A DNA stretch of 64,000 nucleotides. Origin: Enterococcus_D sp050529585 (GTDB lineage Bacteria > Bacillota > Bacilli > Lactobacillales > Enterococcaceae). The DNA lies in NCBI RefSeq assembly GCF_050529585.1, contig NZ_CP172882.1, forward strand, positions 2,232,001-2,296,000, in the 5' to 3' direction. Positions 1 through 8,570 of this stretch are shown here, piece by piece. Position numbers and translations under genes: made by a program. Within the stretch, counting starts at the first letter, position 1. Each line of letters begins with the position of its first letter. The notes beneath the pieces were generated by a model that saw only the letters and a program-made list of their open reading frames with translations, did no database searches and was not told the origin of the DNA.

Positions 1-806
1 TGGGAAGCATCTGCCATAAATTGACGACGACGCTCTTCTTGACGTTCTATTTCTTCCTGCGACTCTTTCAAAGAATGAGACATGGTATTGAAGTCTTCGG
101 CTAATTCATCAAATTCATCTCGATTGTGTACGGGTAGTTCAATATCAAAGTTCCCATTAGTGATTTCTTTCGTAGCACGTTTCATGCGATTGATCCGCCT
201 TACCTGGAATGTTGCAAATAGATAACTGATCAATAAAGATACAATAATTGAAATCACGAATACTTTGAATAAGTTCTGGTTAAACGCACTAACCAAATTC
301 AAAATACTACTTGCAGACTGCGAGACGACCATCACACCGTAAAATTCCGTACGATTGATAGAAAATGGAATCAAGACATATGACGTAAGCTCTTTTTCTC
401 CAGAAAGATTTACATTTGCAGTCATTTGCAAGCGAGCACCACTTTTTAATGACGCCCAATCGCTCTCAGAAATCGTAAAATCAACATCTTCTGAGGCATT
501 CAATGGATAGAGTACTTCATCTGGATTTTTGAAAAAGGCAAATGAAATATCTTGGTTGCTCAATATATTTTCTGCTAATTGGAGTGAATATTGCAAGTAA
601 CCATCTCGCGTCAAGTTTTGTTGTAAATACTCGGAATCACTGATTTGTGAAATTTTGGCTACCGAAGAAGCGTACCCCATCAGCTGTTCATAATTACGTT
701 CCTGCAATGTTTGTCTGGTCATTTGTGTGAAAGCTACGCCTATCGTCATCAAAATAACCAGGATCACAACAAAGAATGCGACCAATTGCTGGTACAAATA
801 ACGCAT
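1..806 (-). CDS. Sensor histidine kinase, N-terminal part (runs off the window)
   Basis: Membrane sensor kinase partner of the response regulator next to it. The reading frame starts at ATG 806 (MRYLYQQLVAFF), overlapping the regulator's TAA stop, and stays open to base 1. A first membrane segment covers about residues 8-28, an extracytoplasmic sensor region follows, and a second membrane segment lies near residues 175-195. A HAMP linker comes next (RRINRMKRATKEITNGNF, then a second helix DEFDELAEDFNTMSHSL). The catalytic HisKA and ATPase domains lie outside the window. The stop/start overlap implies translational coupling. The signal sensed cannot be told from the sequence. Confidence 0.9.
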   Translation of the reverse strand, partial: MRYLYQQLVAFFVVILVILMTIGVAFTQMTRQTLQERNYEQLMGYASSVAKISQISDSEYLQQNLTRDGYLQYSLQLAENILSNQDISFAFFKNPDEVLYPLNASEDVDFTISESDWASLKSGARLQMTANVNLSGEKELTSYVLIPFSINRTEFYGVMVVSQSASSILNLVSAFNQNLFKVFVISIIVSLLISYLFATFQVRRINRMKRATKEITNGNFDIELPVHNRDEFDELAEDFNTMSHSLKESQEEIERQEERRRQFMADAS

Positions 807-1519
807 TAGGCAACACCTGCATCATCAAATTTGTATCCTACGCCCCAAACAGTTTGAATGATTTGCGGACCTACTTTTTCTATTTTTTGTCGTAATTTTT
901 TGATATGGGCATCAACCGTACGCTCATCCCCAAAGTATTGATAATCCCAAACCAATTCCAATAATTGTTCGCGAGAAAAGACTTGCCTTGGTTTTTTGGC
1001 CAGAGTATATAACAAATCAAATTCTTTGGGTGTCAATCCTTCAATCGCAACGTCATTTAAGTATGCTTCTCGTGTTTTTGTATTCATCTTGAAGTGATCT
1101 GTCACTACGTCAAATTTGTTGTCTGACGGTTCGGATATGGTTTTCTCCACCATTTCACTTCGTCGATGCAATGCTTTGATTCGTGCAATCAATGTCAATG
1201 GACTGAAGGGTTTTGTCACATAGTCATCCGCCCCCATCTCTAGTCCAATGACTTGATCACTTTCGGAATCACGTGCTGTTAGCATAATGATCGGCACCGT
1301 ACTTGAGACTTTCCGTACTTCTCTTGCCACCATCATGCCATCCATTGACGGCAAGTTTAAATCTAATGTGATCATATCCCATTTATCGGGATCCGCTGTA
1401 AACGCATCTAAGCCTTCTTTTCCATCATATTTGAAGGTTGCTTCCCAGCCTTCATTCAAGAAAAACATTTGCATCATTTCCGACACAGACTCATTGTCTT
1501 CAATCATTAATATATTCAT
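806..1519 (-). CDS. OmpR/PhoB-family response regulator
   Basis: Two-domain DNA-binding response regulator. The receiver domain has acidic residues after MNILMIEDNE, the phosphorylatable Asp near residue 53 (TLDLNLPS) and the conserved Lys in TKPFSP. The C-terminal winged helix shows the family pattern RTVDAHIKKLRQKIE and a final WGVGYKF. An AGAGGTGA Shine-Dalgarno precedes two adjacent ATGs (1522 and 1519); I prefer 1519 because it starts the standard receiver beta strand. The gene overlaps the end of the SdpI-like gene upstream and the kinase start downstream, so the three probably form one operon. Its targets are unknown. Confidence 0.92.
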   Translation of the reverse strand: MNILMIEDNESVSEMMQMFFLNEGWEATFKYDGKEGLDAFTADPDKWDMITLDLNLPSMDGMMVAREVRKVSSTVPIIMLTARDSESDQVIGLEMGADDYVTKPFSPLTLIARIKALHRRSEMVEKTISEPSDNKFDVVTDHFKMNTKTREAYLNDVAIEGLTPKEFDLLYTLAKKPRQVFSREQLLELVWDYQYFGDERTVDAHIKKLRQKIEKVGPQIIQTVWGVGYKFDDAGVA

Positions 1520-1850
1520 CATCTTCACCTCTATGTTCTTTATCAAAACGTTGTAATCTTTCTTCGATCAATCCAAATATAGGCACGATAAACCAAGGGA
1601 TCGCAATCATTTCCAATAGGAAAAAATTGGTCCATTCATGCCATTTCAATACGCCGCCAATAACAGTCATCAACACGCCAAATAAGATAAAATAGCGACT
1701 GCTGACTTTTTGGGCGTAGCGCCAATACGTATCATTTTGTTTCGCAAGATATGAGCGATAACCGTAAATAAAATTGATTTTTTTTGATGGAAAGATGAAA
1801 AAAATCAACCCGATCAATAAAAAAATCATACCAATCACTAAAAAAATCAT
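1500..1850 (-). CDS. SdpI-family-like small membrane protein
   Basis: A 116-aa protein with three hydrophobic stretches (residues about 1-20, 50-68 and 75-92) and the sequence FIYGYRSYLAKQNDTYW, a pattern typical of the SdpI/YhfL-type membrane family (YGYRT-S...N...W..A). SdpI in Bacillus subtilis is an immunity protein and signal transducer for the SdpC toxin, but most relatives have no tested function. A GGAGTGAAAG ribosome-binding site precedes the ATG. It is the first gene of the apparent operon with the two-component system and overlaps the regulator start by about 20 bases. It may be an accessory sensor or a protection protein against envelope stress; that is inference. Confidence 0.65.
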   Translation of the reverse strand: MIFLVIGMIFLLIGLIFFIFPSKKINFIYGYRSYLAKQNDTYWRYAQKVSSRYFILFGVLMTVIGGVLKWHEWTNFFLLEMIAIPWFIVPIFGLIEERLQRFDKEHRGEDDEYIND

Positions 1851-1995
1851 TCTTTCACTCCATTCTTACTTTAGTATACTCGAAAATGGCGTATCTACCA
1901 ACAACTTCACGATTTATTCACAAAGGTTTGCCTTTTTTTCAATCTTTGGTAAGATTGTGAGTAGACCATGAAAACGATGATTAGGAGCAATAAAA

Positions 1996-2766
1996 ATGAC
2001 CTATAAAGCACTTACTTTTTTTGACTTAGATGGCACCCTTTTGGATGAACATGCGCAAATCACTTCTGAAATTGCTGAAGCGATGGCTGCATTACGTAAA
2101 AATGATGTCTTGCCGATCATTGCCACCGGCAGAACAGAGCCAGAAGTCCTTGCGATCCGCGAAGCGGCTGGTATTACATCGAATATTGTGATGAATGGCG
2201 CTTTTATTCGCATTGATGGCAAAGAGGTCTACTCTGATACACTATCCAGCGACCTTTGCCGCAGAATGTATGCAGCAGCAAAAGAAAACGGCGATGAATT
2301 ATGTTACTACAATGAACGTGGCTATCGTGCAACTGGCTATACTGAGGAAATGATTGGTGCGTATAATTATGTACGGAGCCCATTACCAGAAATCGATCCC
2401 TTCTATTTTGAAAACGACCGAGTCAATATGCTTTTGGTTTTAGGTGTGGGCAATGATGCCTACTACAGTGATCGTTTTCCTGAACTGACCTTTTATCGAA
2501 ATACACCATTTTCGATCGATGTTGTCAAAAAAGGGACTTCCAAAGGGACTGGCATTCAAACATTACTGCAACTGCTTGGACTGGACAATCTACCGACTTA
2601 TGGCTTTGGTGATGGCAGCAACGACATTGCCTTATTAGAAGCCTGTGACCATAAGATCGCGATGGGCAATGGAATTCAAGAATTGAAAGAATTGGCTGAT
2701 TTTGTTACTTTAAAAAATACGGAAGGCGGTATCGTTCACGCCTTAAAACATTTTGATTTGATCTGA
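1996..2766 (+). CDS. Cof-type HAD-IIB phosphatase
   Basis: Haloacid-dehalogenase superfamily phosphatase, 256 aa, the usual length for the Cof/YidA group. Motif I is DLDGTLLD with nucleophile Asp10 and general acid/base Asp12. Motif IV near the C-terminus reads GDGSNDIALLEAC, and the C2-type cap lies between. These cytoplasmic enzymes dephosphorylate sugar phosphates, FMN or related small molecules; the substrate cannot be assigned here. The start has a TAGGAGC ribosome-binding site. The gene is divergent from the SdpI-like gene and just upstream of ssrA. Confidence 0.9.
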   Translation: MTYKALTFFDLDGTLLDEHAQITSEIAEAMAALRKNDVLPIIATGRTEPEVLAIREAAGITSNIVMNGAFIRIDGKEVYSDTLSSDLCRRMYAAAKENGDELCYYNERGYRATGYTEEMIGAYNYVRSPLPEIDPFYFENDRVNMLLVLGVGNDAYYSDRFPELTFYRNTPFSIDVVKKGTSKGTGIQTLLQLLGLDNLPTYGFGDGSNDIALLEACDHKIAMGNGIQELKELADFVTLKNTEGGIVHALKHFDLI

Positions 2767-2770
2767 TTAT

Positions 2771-2798
2771 TTGCAATGCTGCCAATCTATGTTATACT
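2771..2798 (+). promoter_or_regulatory. Promoter of ssrA
   Basis: A -35 box TTGCAA at 2771-2776 and a -10 box TATACT at 2793-2798 are 16 bases apart, about 30 bases before the mature tmRNA 5' end. The spacing and position fit a vegetative sigma-A promoter for the tmRNA precursor. Confidence 0.65.
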
Positions 2799-2828
2799 AA
2801 TGGTTGGTAGCGATACCCCTTTTATCAA

Positions 2829-3189
2829 GGGGATGTTACGGATTCGACAGGCATAGTTGAGCCTGAATTGCGCTTCGTAGGTTACGTCTACGTTAAAACG
2901 TTACAGTTAAATATAACTGCTAAAAACGAAAACTCTTACGCTTTAGCTGCCTAAAAACAGTTAGCGTAGATCCTCTCGGCATCGCCCATGTGCTCGAGTA
3001 AGGGTCCTATTCTAAGTGGGATACGGTTGATCTTTCCGTCTGGAAGGTCAAACAGAGATCATCAGACTAGCAATACAGACTGCCTGTCACTCGGCAAGCT
3101 GTAACGCGAACCTTTAAATGAGTGGACTATGAGCGTAGATTTTTAGGTAGCAATGTGTTTGGACGCGGGTTCGACTCCCGCCATCTCCA
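2829..3189 (+). ncRNA. ssrA: Transfer-messenger RNA (tmRNA)
   Basis: Rescues stalled ribosomes by acting as a tRNA and then as a short mRNA that tags the nascent protein. The 5' end GGGGATGTTACGGATTCGAC pairs with the 3' end CATCTCC to form the tRNA-like acceptor stem; the T-arm GGTTCGACTCCC is present. The CCA tail is not fully encoded (CTCCAT) and would be added after transcription. The tag reading frame at 2919-2954 encodes AKNENSYALAA and ends in TAA, with resume codon GCT. This tag resembles enterococcal tags but is one residue shorter than the AKNENN forms I know. Confidence 0.97.
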
Positions 3190-3197
3190 TAATTTTT

Positions 3198-3243
3198 AAA
3201 GCTGAGTAAAAGATGAATGTCCATCTTTCCTCAGCTTTTTTGA
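3198..3243 (+). terminator. Terminator of ssrA
   Basis: AAAGCTGAG at 3198 pairs with CTCAGCTTT at 3230, with a second inner complementary pair (AAAGATG/CATCTTT), followed by a T run. It lies between ssrA and the converging amidase gene. Confidence 0.85.
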
Positions 3244-3246
3244 TGC

Positions 3247-4236
3247 TCATTGACCAATCTGTACGCTTTTTGGCTTAAACTGGCTATCTATCTCAAATGT
3301 GTGCGGTTTTTTCAGCTGCAGCAACGCTTCATCCAAACTGATTAAATACACATCTTGAGTTTCATATGGGTTAAAATAATATGCACAATTTGTTAAATCG
3401 AAAACTGCTCGATATTGCGTGTACTCCGATTCCCCCGTTGGTTCAAGCATGACACCTTTGGGAATCGTTACATTGTTCAACAGATGAAAGAGGGAATTGA
3501 TCACTTCAGAAACAGTTTGTCCAACCTCGACAAACTGTTTATTGTATACAGTACGAACAAATCGTTCAGGAGAAGTCCATCCTCCTGGCAGGATGGAACT
3601 GCCATTGCCCAGTCCAAAAGGGTTCACTTCAAAACCATTTACCTTTTTTGATCCAACTTGCGCTGGACTGGCAGATAAATAGTTGCTAAGGTTTTTTAGA
3701 TGCCACGCAAAATCTGGACTATTTGTCATTACACCTACTGGATTATCTTTTACTTCAATAAACCCACGATTTGTTTCCACCACAACGCATTCTCCAGAAG
3801 GATCTGTAACAATAAAATGTAAGGGAAGGGTTATGCCTAACAATGATAGTTCTGACTGAACTAAATTTACTGATGAAATTTTATGACGCAAGTCAGGGAT
3901 ACTTTCCACATGTCCAAGTATCCACATAATGAATTCATGTGGTGCAAGGTTCAGCTGACCCTTCTCTAAATGTTCACTATAAACAGCTTCATTGGCAAAA
4001 TAAAGTTCAGCTACTGCTAATCCCTTCTCATTCACACCATCTATGAAAACATATTCTTCCATTTGTTTACCCGTTCCCACAAACCCGAACGTCGTTGTTA
4101 AGCTGCCGCCTAACTGCAACTGCCATTCATAATCGCTTGGTATAAAAATGGGCTTTCCTTCTAACAAAAAAGCAAAGTCCATCGTCCGCGCAAAAAATGT
4201 ATGTTCAAGCGCCTTTAAAGTTAAGCTTGTACACAT
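3247..4236 (-). CDS. C59-family linear amide hydrolase (choloylglycine hydrolase / penicillin V acylase type)
   Basis: N-terminal-nucleophile amidase of about 329 aa. I place the start at ATG 4236 because this makes Cys2 (MCTSLTL) the N-terminal nucleophile after Met removal, as in the family. An AAGGGGG ribosome-binding site sits nine bases upstream, whereas the TTG at 4245 overlaps it. Other family marks are FFARTMDFAF, the GVNEKGLAVAELYF strand, VMTNSPDFAWHL and the later TSPERFVR. Members hydrolyse conjugated bile salts, penicillin V or N-acyl homoserine lactones. Which applies here cannot be read from sequence; a bile salt hydrolase would suit a gut enterococcus. It is a single gene with its own spacing on both sides. 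Confidence 0.88.
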   Translation of the reverse strand: MCTSLTLKALEHTFFARTMDFAFLLEGKPIFIPSDYEWQLQLGGSLTTTFGFVGTGKQMEEYVFIDGVNEKGLAVAELYFANEAVYSEHLEKGQLNLAPHEFIMWILGHVESIPDLRHKISSVNLVQSELSLLGITLPLHFIVTDPSGECVVVETNRGFIEVKDNPVGVMTNSPDFAWHLKNLSNYLSASPAQVGSKKVNGFEVNPFGLGNGSSILPGGWTSPERFVRTVYNKQFVEVGQTVSEVINSLFHLLNNVTIPKGVMLEPTGESEYTQYRAVFDLTNCAYYFNPYETQDVYLISLDEALLQLKKPHTFEIDSQFKPKSVQIGQ

Positions 4237-4528
4237 TTTCAACAACCCCCTTTTCCTTCATCATATCGTTCTCTTTAGATAAGCACAAATAATTGAGCAA
4301 AGCAAACATAGTGACGTCAGCCAACGATTCAACCTATGAAGCAATACCAAAGAGTAAGAACCATTCTCTGAGGTTTGGGCGTATGATGTACTCTACAAGG
4401 AAAAGTCATCTATTAGTCATTCACGGATAGGATGATTCCTATATAATAAAAAAATCAACTTGAAATCGCTTTATCGACATGCTATGATAAAAAATGCACA
4501 CGTTAACATAATTATAAGGAGGCCCTTT

Positions 4529-5629
4529 ATGTCAATTATTACTGAAGTAAAAACGAGTTATTACCGCATCCCCTTACCCGAAATAATGGAAGATGCCAAA
4601 CATGGTTTGCACACGCACTTCGAAGTACCCATTGTAAAAATCCAAACAGATGATGGTAGAGAAGGTGTTGGCTATACCTATACAGGTGGATTTGGCGGTG
4701 AATCCATTGCCAAATTAATTGATAAAGAATTAAAACATATCTTAATGGGGAAAGATCCGGCTTGTGTCGAAGCCCTATGGGAGCAAATGAATTGGGGTAT
4801 CCACTATGTAGCACGGGGAGGCTTGGCTAGTTTTGCTATTGCTGCTTGTGACATTGCATTATGGGATCTTCGTGGGCAAAAAGCCCAAGAACCTTTATAC
4901 AAACTATTGGGCGGCACCAGTAATAAAGTAAAATGCTATGGTGGTGCAATCGATTTAAATTTCCCACTAGAGAAACTTTTAGCCAATAATCAAAAGTATT
5001 TAGATATGGGCTTGCGGGCAGTCAAAATCAAACTTGGTCAAAAGACTTTGGCAGAAGATATTGAACGGATCAAAGCGGTGCGGGAATTGATTGGACCTGA
5101 TGTCACATTTATGGTGGATGCCAATATGAGCTGGTCGGTCGAAAAAGCGATCAAAGCAGCGAAGCTGATGGCACCTTATGATATTCTCTTCTTAGAAGAA
5201 CCTACGATTCCAGAAGATTATGAAGGCTATGGTCGTATCGCGCGGGAAGGACAAATTGCCGTAGCTGGCGGTGAAAATTTAAGGACACCGATTGAATTTG
5301 CCCATATGATCAAATATGGCGCCGTGGACTTTCCACAACCAGATGCCTCCAATTGCGGCGGTATTACCGGTTGGTTAAAAGTCGCAGCCTTGGCCCAAGT
5401 CAACAATTTATCGGTTTCGACCCATGGCATGCAAGAATTACATGTCAGTTTGCTAGCCGCTATGCCAAATGCGGGTTATTTAGAAATGCATAGTTTCCCG
5501 ATCGATCAATACACGACTCGTCCGCTAGTTATTGATCAAACAGACGGCATGGCTGTTGCGCCAGAAATTGCCGGAACAGGTGTTGTATTCGACTGGGAAA
5601 AACTAGCGCCTCATCTTCAATCATTTTAA
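4529..5629 (+). CDS. Mandelate racemase/muconate lactonizing enzyme family protein (enolase superfamily, MR subgroup)
   Basis: Enolase-superfamily enzyme of 366 aa from the ATG at 4529, preceded by AAGGAGG. The ORF also extends further upstream, but without a ribosome-binding site. Active-site residues are visible in order: KIK (Lys166 and Lys168), metal ligands Asp197 (VDAN), Glu223 (LEEP) and Glu249 (GGEN), then Asp272 (PDASNCGG) and His299 (STHGMQE). The Lys plus His-Asp dyad places it in the mandelate racemase subgroup, where members racemise or dehydrate hydroxy acids and sugar acids. The substrate is unknown. It stands alone, closed by a strong terminator, so the neighbours give no clue. 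Confidence 0.85.
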   Translation: MSIITEVKTSYYRIPLPEIMEDAKHGLHTHFEVPIVKIQTDDGREGVGYTYTGGFGGESIAKLIDKELKHILMGKDPACVEALWEQMNWGIHYVARGGLASFAIAACDIALWDLRGQKAQEPLYKLLGGTSNKVKCYGGAIDLNFPLEKLLANNQKYLDMGLRAVKIKLGQKTLAEDIERIKAVRELIGPDVTFMVDANMSWSVEKAIKAAKLMAPYDILFLEEPTIPEDYEGYGRIAREGQIAVAGGENLRTPIEFAHMIKYGAVDFPQPDASNCGGITGWLKVAALAQVNNLSVSTHGMQELHVSLLAAMPNAGYLEMHSFPIDQYTTRPLVIDQTDGMAVAPEIAGTGVVFDWEKLAPHLQSF

Positions 5630-5634
5630 TAAAA

Positions 5635-5672
5635 AAGAAGCAGAACATCCACTTATGGATGTTCTGCTTCTT
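5635..5672. terminator. Bidirectional terminator
   Basis: A perfect 16-bp stem (AAGAAGCAGAACATCC with its complement, loop ACTTAT), A-rich on the left and T-rich on the right. It serves both the racemase-type gene on plus and the glucosidase operon on minus. Confidence 0.93.
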
Positions 5673-5673
5673 T

Positions 5674-7092
5674 TTATTTGATCAAAGCGTCTTCTTCAAA
5701 GGTCAACACACGCTCATCGATCAATGAACGGTACCAACCTGCAGATTTCTTCAGTGAGCGGGTGCGGGCTTGATTCAACTCGATTCTCACAAGTCCATAA
5801 CGGTTTTTGAATGCATTCATCGGCGAAACGCAATCTGTAAAGGCCCACAACATATACCCTTCACATTTTGCTCCGGCTTCCACTGCTTTCAATAACCAAT
5901 AAAGGTGTTCACTGATAAATGCAATCCGATAATCATCCTGCACTTGCCCATTCTCATCCATATACTGCTCTTCTTCTTCACGCCCCATGCCGTTTTCGGT
6001 GATCAGCCATGGGATGTCTCCGTAATTTTCCTTCAGATAGTTTGCCATATCTAACATAATTTGCGGATAGATTTCCCAACCACGAGAATTGTTCATTCGC
6101 TTTCCGGGCAAATCAAAGGTTTCATAGAACATTTCTGGGTGAAAAGGTGTCTCTTCATGCCATTGATATCTCGGCGCTTTTACTCGTTTCGGATAATATT
6201 GATTGATGCCTAAAAAATCAACAGTATTGTTTTTGATTGTCAGCAAATCTTCTTCTGTTGGGTCAAAATAAATACCATGTGCTTGGCAAATATCGATCAA
6301 TTCATCTGGATACATGCCTTTGACCATTGGATCAAAAAAGATACGGTTAAAAAACAAATCATACATATCTTTGGCTTTTTGATCTGCCTTCGATGAGGAA
6401 CGGGCATAGACCATTTCCGGATTCAATACACAACCGATCCGTCCTGGATAATGATTCTGGTGATAGACTGCCACAGCTTGTGCTGTAGCTAAGGCTTTGT
6501 GGTAATTCCACAACATCCATTTTTTCGTATTTTGCTCATGAGGCCAGCGAATTGCATCTAAGTAGCAACGGGTTTGAACCACGATGGGCTCATTGAAAGT
6601 GAACCAATGTTTGACACGATCACCGTAGCGTTCAAACGCGATCGCTGCATACCCGGTATATAAATCAACTACTTTTCGAGAACTCCAGCCATCATATTTT
6701 TCCATTAAATATGCGGGTACTTCATAGTGTTCTAAACATAACATTGGCTCAACACCAGCCGCAATCAAATCATCGATCACTTGATCGATATGTGCCGCAT
6801 AATCTTCATCGACAATCAATTGCTCATAATCTGTAAAAAAACGTGCCCAGTTGATGGATGTGCGATAATGGGTCAAGTGGACATCTTTCATTCGTGCAAT
6901 ATCTTCAGGAAATTGTTCCATAAAGTTGGTGGCTACCGCAGGTCCATAACCATTGTGCCAAACAAAACGTTCTTCTTTGTACCAACGATCCAAAAATGAA
7001 TCTTGTCCTTCTTTTTTTCCTTGCCAACCTTCCGTTTGCCAAGCAGATGATGCGGCGCCCAGAATAAAATCTTTCGGTATCTTCATATTCAT
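5674..7092 (-). CDS. 6-phospho-beta-glucosidase (GH1)
   Basis: Glycoside hydrolase family 1, 472 aa, cytoplasmic. It would hydrolyse 6-phosphorylated beta-glucosides delivered by the PTS. The acid/base Glu is in FTFNEPIVV and the nucleophile Glu in LITENGMGRE; the N-terminus FILGAASSAWQTEG and the C-terminal MLWAFTDCVSPMNAFKNRYGLV are family signatures. The ribosome-binding site AAGGAG precedes ATG 7092. It lies 12 bases after the PTS EIIC gene, so the two form one operon. Confidence 0.92.
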   Translation of the reverse strand: MNMKIPKDFILGAASSAWQTEGWQGKKEGQDSFLDRWYKEERFVWHNGYGPAVATNFMEQFPEDIARMKDVHLTHYRTSINWARFFTDYEQLIVDEDYAAHIDQVIDDLIAAGVEPMLCLEHYEVPAYLMEKYDGWSSRKVVDLYTGYAAIAFERYGDRVKHWFTFNEPIVVQTRCYLDAIRWPHEQNTKKWMLWNYHKALATAQAVAVYHQNHYPGRIGCVLNPEMVYARSSSKADQKAKDMYDLFFNRIFFDPMVKGMYPDELIDICQAHGIYFDPTEEDLLTIKNNTVDFLGINQYYPKRVKAPRYQWHEETPFHPEMFYETFDLPGKRMNNSRGWEIYPQIMLDMANYLKENYGDIPWLITENGMGREEEEQYMDENGQVQDDYRIAFISEHLYWLLKAVEAGAKCEGYMLWAFTDCVSPMNAFKNRYGLVRIELNQARTRSLKKSAGWYRSLIDERVLTFEEDALIK

Positions 7093-7104
7093 CTATAACT
7101 CCTT

Positions 7105-8409
7105 CTATGCAACTTCGTTCGTTGTTCGATTTGATACCAGTACAAATGGCAGATAAATCAGAATTGCGACAACGATACAAATGATTTGTGTGATAACTGC
7201 GCCGATATCACCAGCAGTTGCCAAGTATGCATTGACAATTGGCGGCATCGGCCATGGCACCATCACGACTGCTTTGGCAGCAAAGCCTAAAGTCGTTGAG
7301 ATATAGCCGATAGTCCCAGTAACCAGTGGTGTTAGGATAAAAGGAATTGCCAAGATTGGATTTAACATGATTGGCATTCCAAAAATCACTGGCTCATTGA
7401 TATTAAAAATGCCCGGTGCCAAAGAAAGTTTGGTGATCTGCCGCATATCCTCACGTTTACCGACGATCAAAATCGCAATCAGCAAGCCAATGGTGACGCC
7501 AGATCCCCCCATACTCATGTACATATCCCAAAATGGCATCGTGATGATATTCGGCACTTCTTTTCCCGCTTCAAAGGCTTCTGTATTGACCGCAATCGCT
7601 GCCAATAGCAAAGGCTCTCTGATCGGTTTGACCATTTGATTGCCATGAATACCAATTACCCAGAAAACTTGTGCAATGAACATCAGCAGTAAAATACCTG
7701 GCAACCCTTGGACAACACCTTCCAGCGGTCTTTGGATGACATTGTAGATAATGTCATATGCGTACATTCCGGTCAAAGCCTTGATTGCAAATCCAGCGGT
7801 CGCAATGATCGTTACGGTAAAGATCGTTGGAAACAACGCAGAAAAACTAGCCGAAACATTTCCCGGTACACTATCCGGCATCTTGATTTGCAACCTTTTT
7901 TGTCGTCCTAACCAAGCATATAATTCAATCGAAAGAATTGCCACAAACATGCCTAAAAACAATCCTTTTGTATCCGTGTACTGCTTGGCAAGAACATTTT
8001 CTGCGACCACAGTCGCATCTTCATGCAAAAACTCGTAAATCATTGGGTTCACAGAAAGATAAGACATCACTGCAATGATTCCAGGGAAAACACCAGAGAT
8101 TTTATTGAGTTTCGCTAATTCGATCCCGATAAGAAAAACCGCGTAGATCGTCAAGAAACTCAGTGTCACATAACTAACAGCTGAAGAGATTGGTTTCAAA
8201 TTTTCCAAAAACCGCAATGCTTCGATTTGTGCTAAACCATTTTCAGCATCAAAAACCATCGCCGAAAACAATGTGCCAAAAGCACCAGTGATGATCACTG
8301 GAATCAATGCTGCAAAAGCATTTTTGATCACCATAATATACCGCAAGCTATTGATTTTTGATGCAAACCTTCCTAAAACATTCGCCAACTTATCCATACC
8401 ACCTTGCAT
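7105..8409 (-). CDS. PTS cellobiose/beta-glucoside-type EIIC permease
   Basis: Membrane EIIC of the lactose/cellobiose family, 434 aa from ATG 8409, chosen because AGGAGGGG stands four bases before it. Multiple membrane spans are evident, with the family signatures IKMPDSVPGNVSASFSALFP and FNINEPVIFGMPIMLNP (substrate site). It imports the sugar while EIIB and EIIA subunits, not encoded here, supply phosphate. It is first in the operon with the GH1 enzyme and divergent from the GntR regulator. Confidence 0.92.
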   Translation of the reverse strand: MQGGMDKLANVLGRFASKINSLRYIMVIKNAFAALIPVIITGAFGTLFSAMVFDAENGLAQIEALRFLENLKPISSAVSYVTLSFLTIYAVFLIGIELAKLNKISGVFPGIIAVMSYLSVNPMIYEFLHEDATVVAENVLAKQYTDTKGLFLGMFVAILSIELYAWLGRQKRLQIKMPDSVPGNVSASFSALFPTIFTVTIIATAGFAIKALTGMYAYDIIYNVIQRPLEGVVQGLPGILLLMFIAQVFWVIGIHGNQMVKPIREPLLLAAIAVNTEAFEAGKEVPNIITMPFWDMYMSMGGSGVTIGLLIAILIVGKREDMRQITKLSLAPGIFNINEPVIFGMPIMLNPILAIPFILTPLVTGTIGYISTTLGFAAKAVVMVPWPMPPIVNAYLATAGDIGAVITQIICIVVAILIYLPFVLVSNRTTNEVA

Positions 8410-8484
8410 AATACCCCTCCTAAAATAATCAATAAGTTCATCCAGCAACCGGTTACATGACAAATGTAATGCATTTATGGATGA

Positions 8485-8499
8485 ATGTAAACGGGTCCA
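8485..8499 (-). promoter_or_regulatory. cre-like catabolite site
   Basis: ATGTAAACGGGTCCA matches the Gram-positive cre consensus WTGNAANCGNWNNCW at all but one position. It lies between the EIIC and GntR genes, where CcpA repression of the sugar operon would be expected. Confidence 0.5.
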
Positions 8500-8517
8500 A
8501 GTACTGGAATGATAGGT

Positions 8518-8539
8518 ATGTAAATCTCAACGTTTACAT
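8518..8539. promoter_or_regulatory. Probable GntR operator
   Basis: Inverted repeat ATGTAAA-8-TTTACAT, about 35 bases before the GntR gene and in the divergent promoter region. The size and symmetry fit a dimeric GntR/HutC operator. Confidence 0.5.
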
Positions 8540-8570
8540 ATACTTCAATTTCAACTAAGATAAGGATGAG

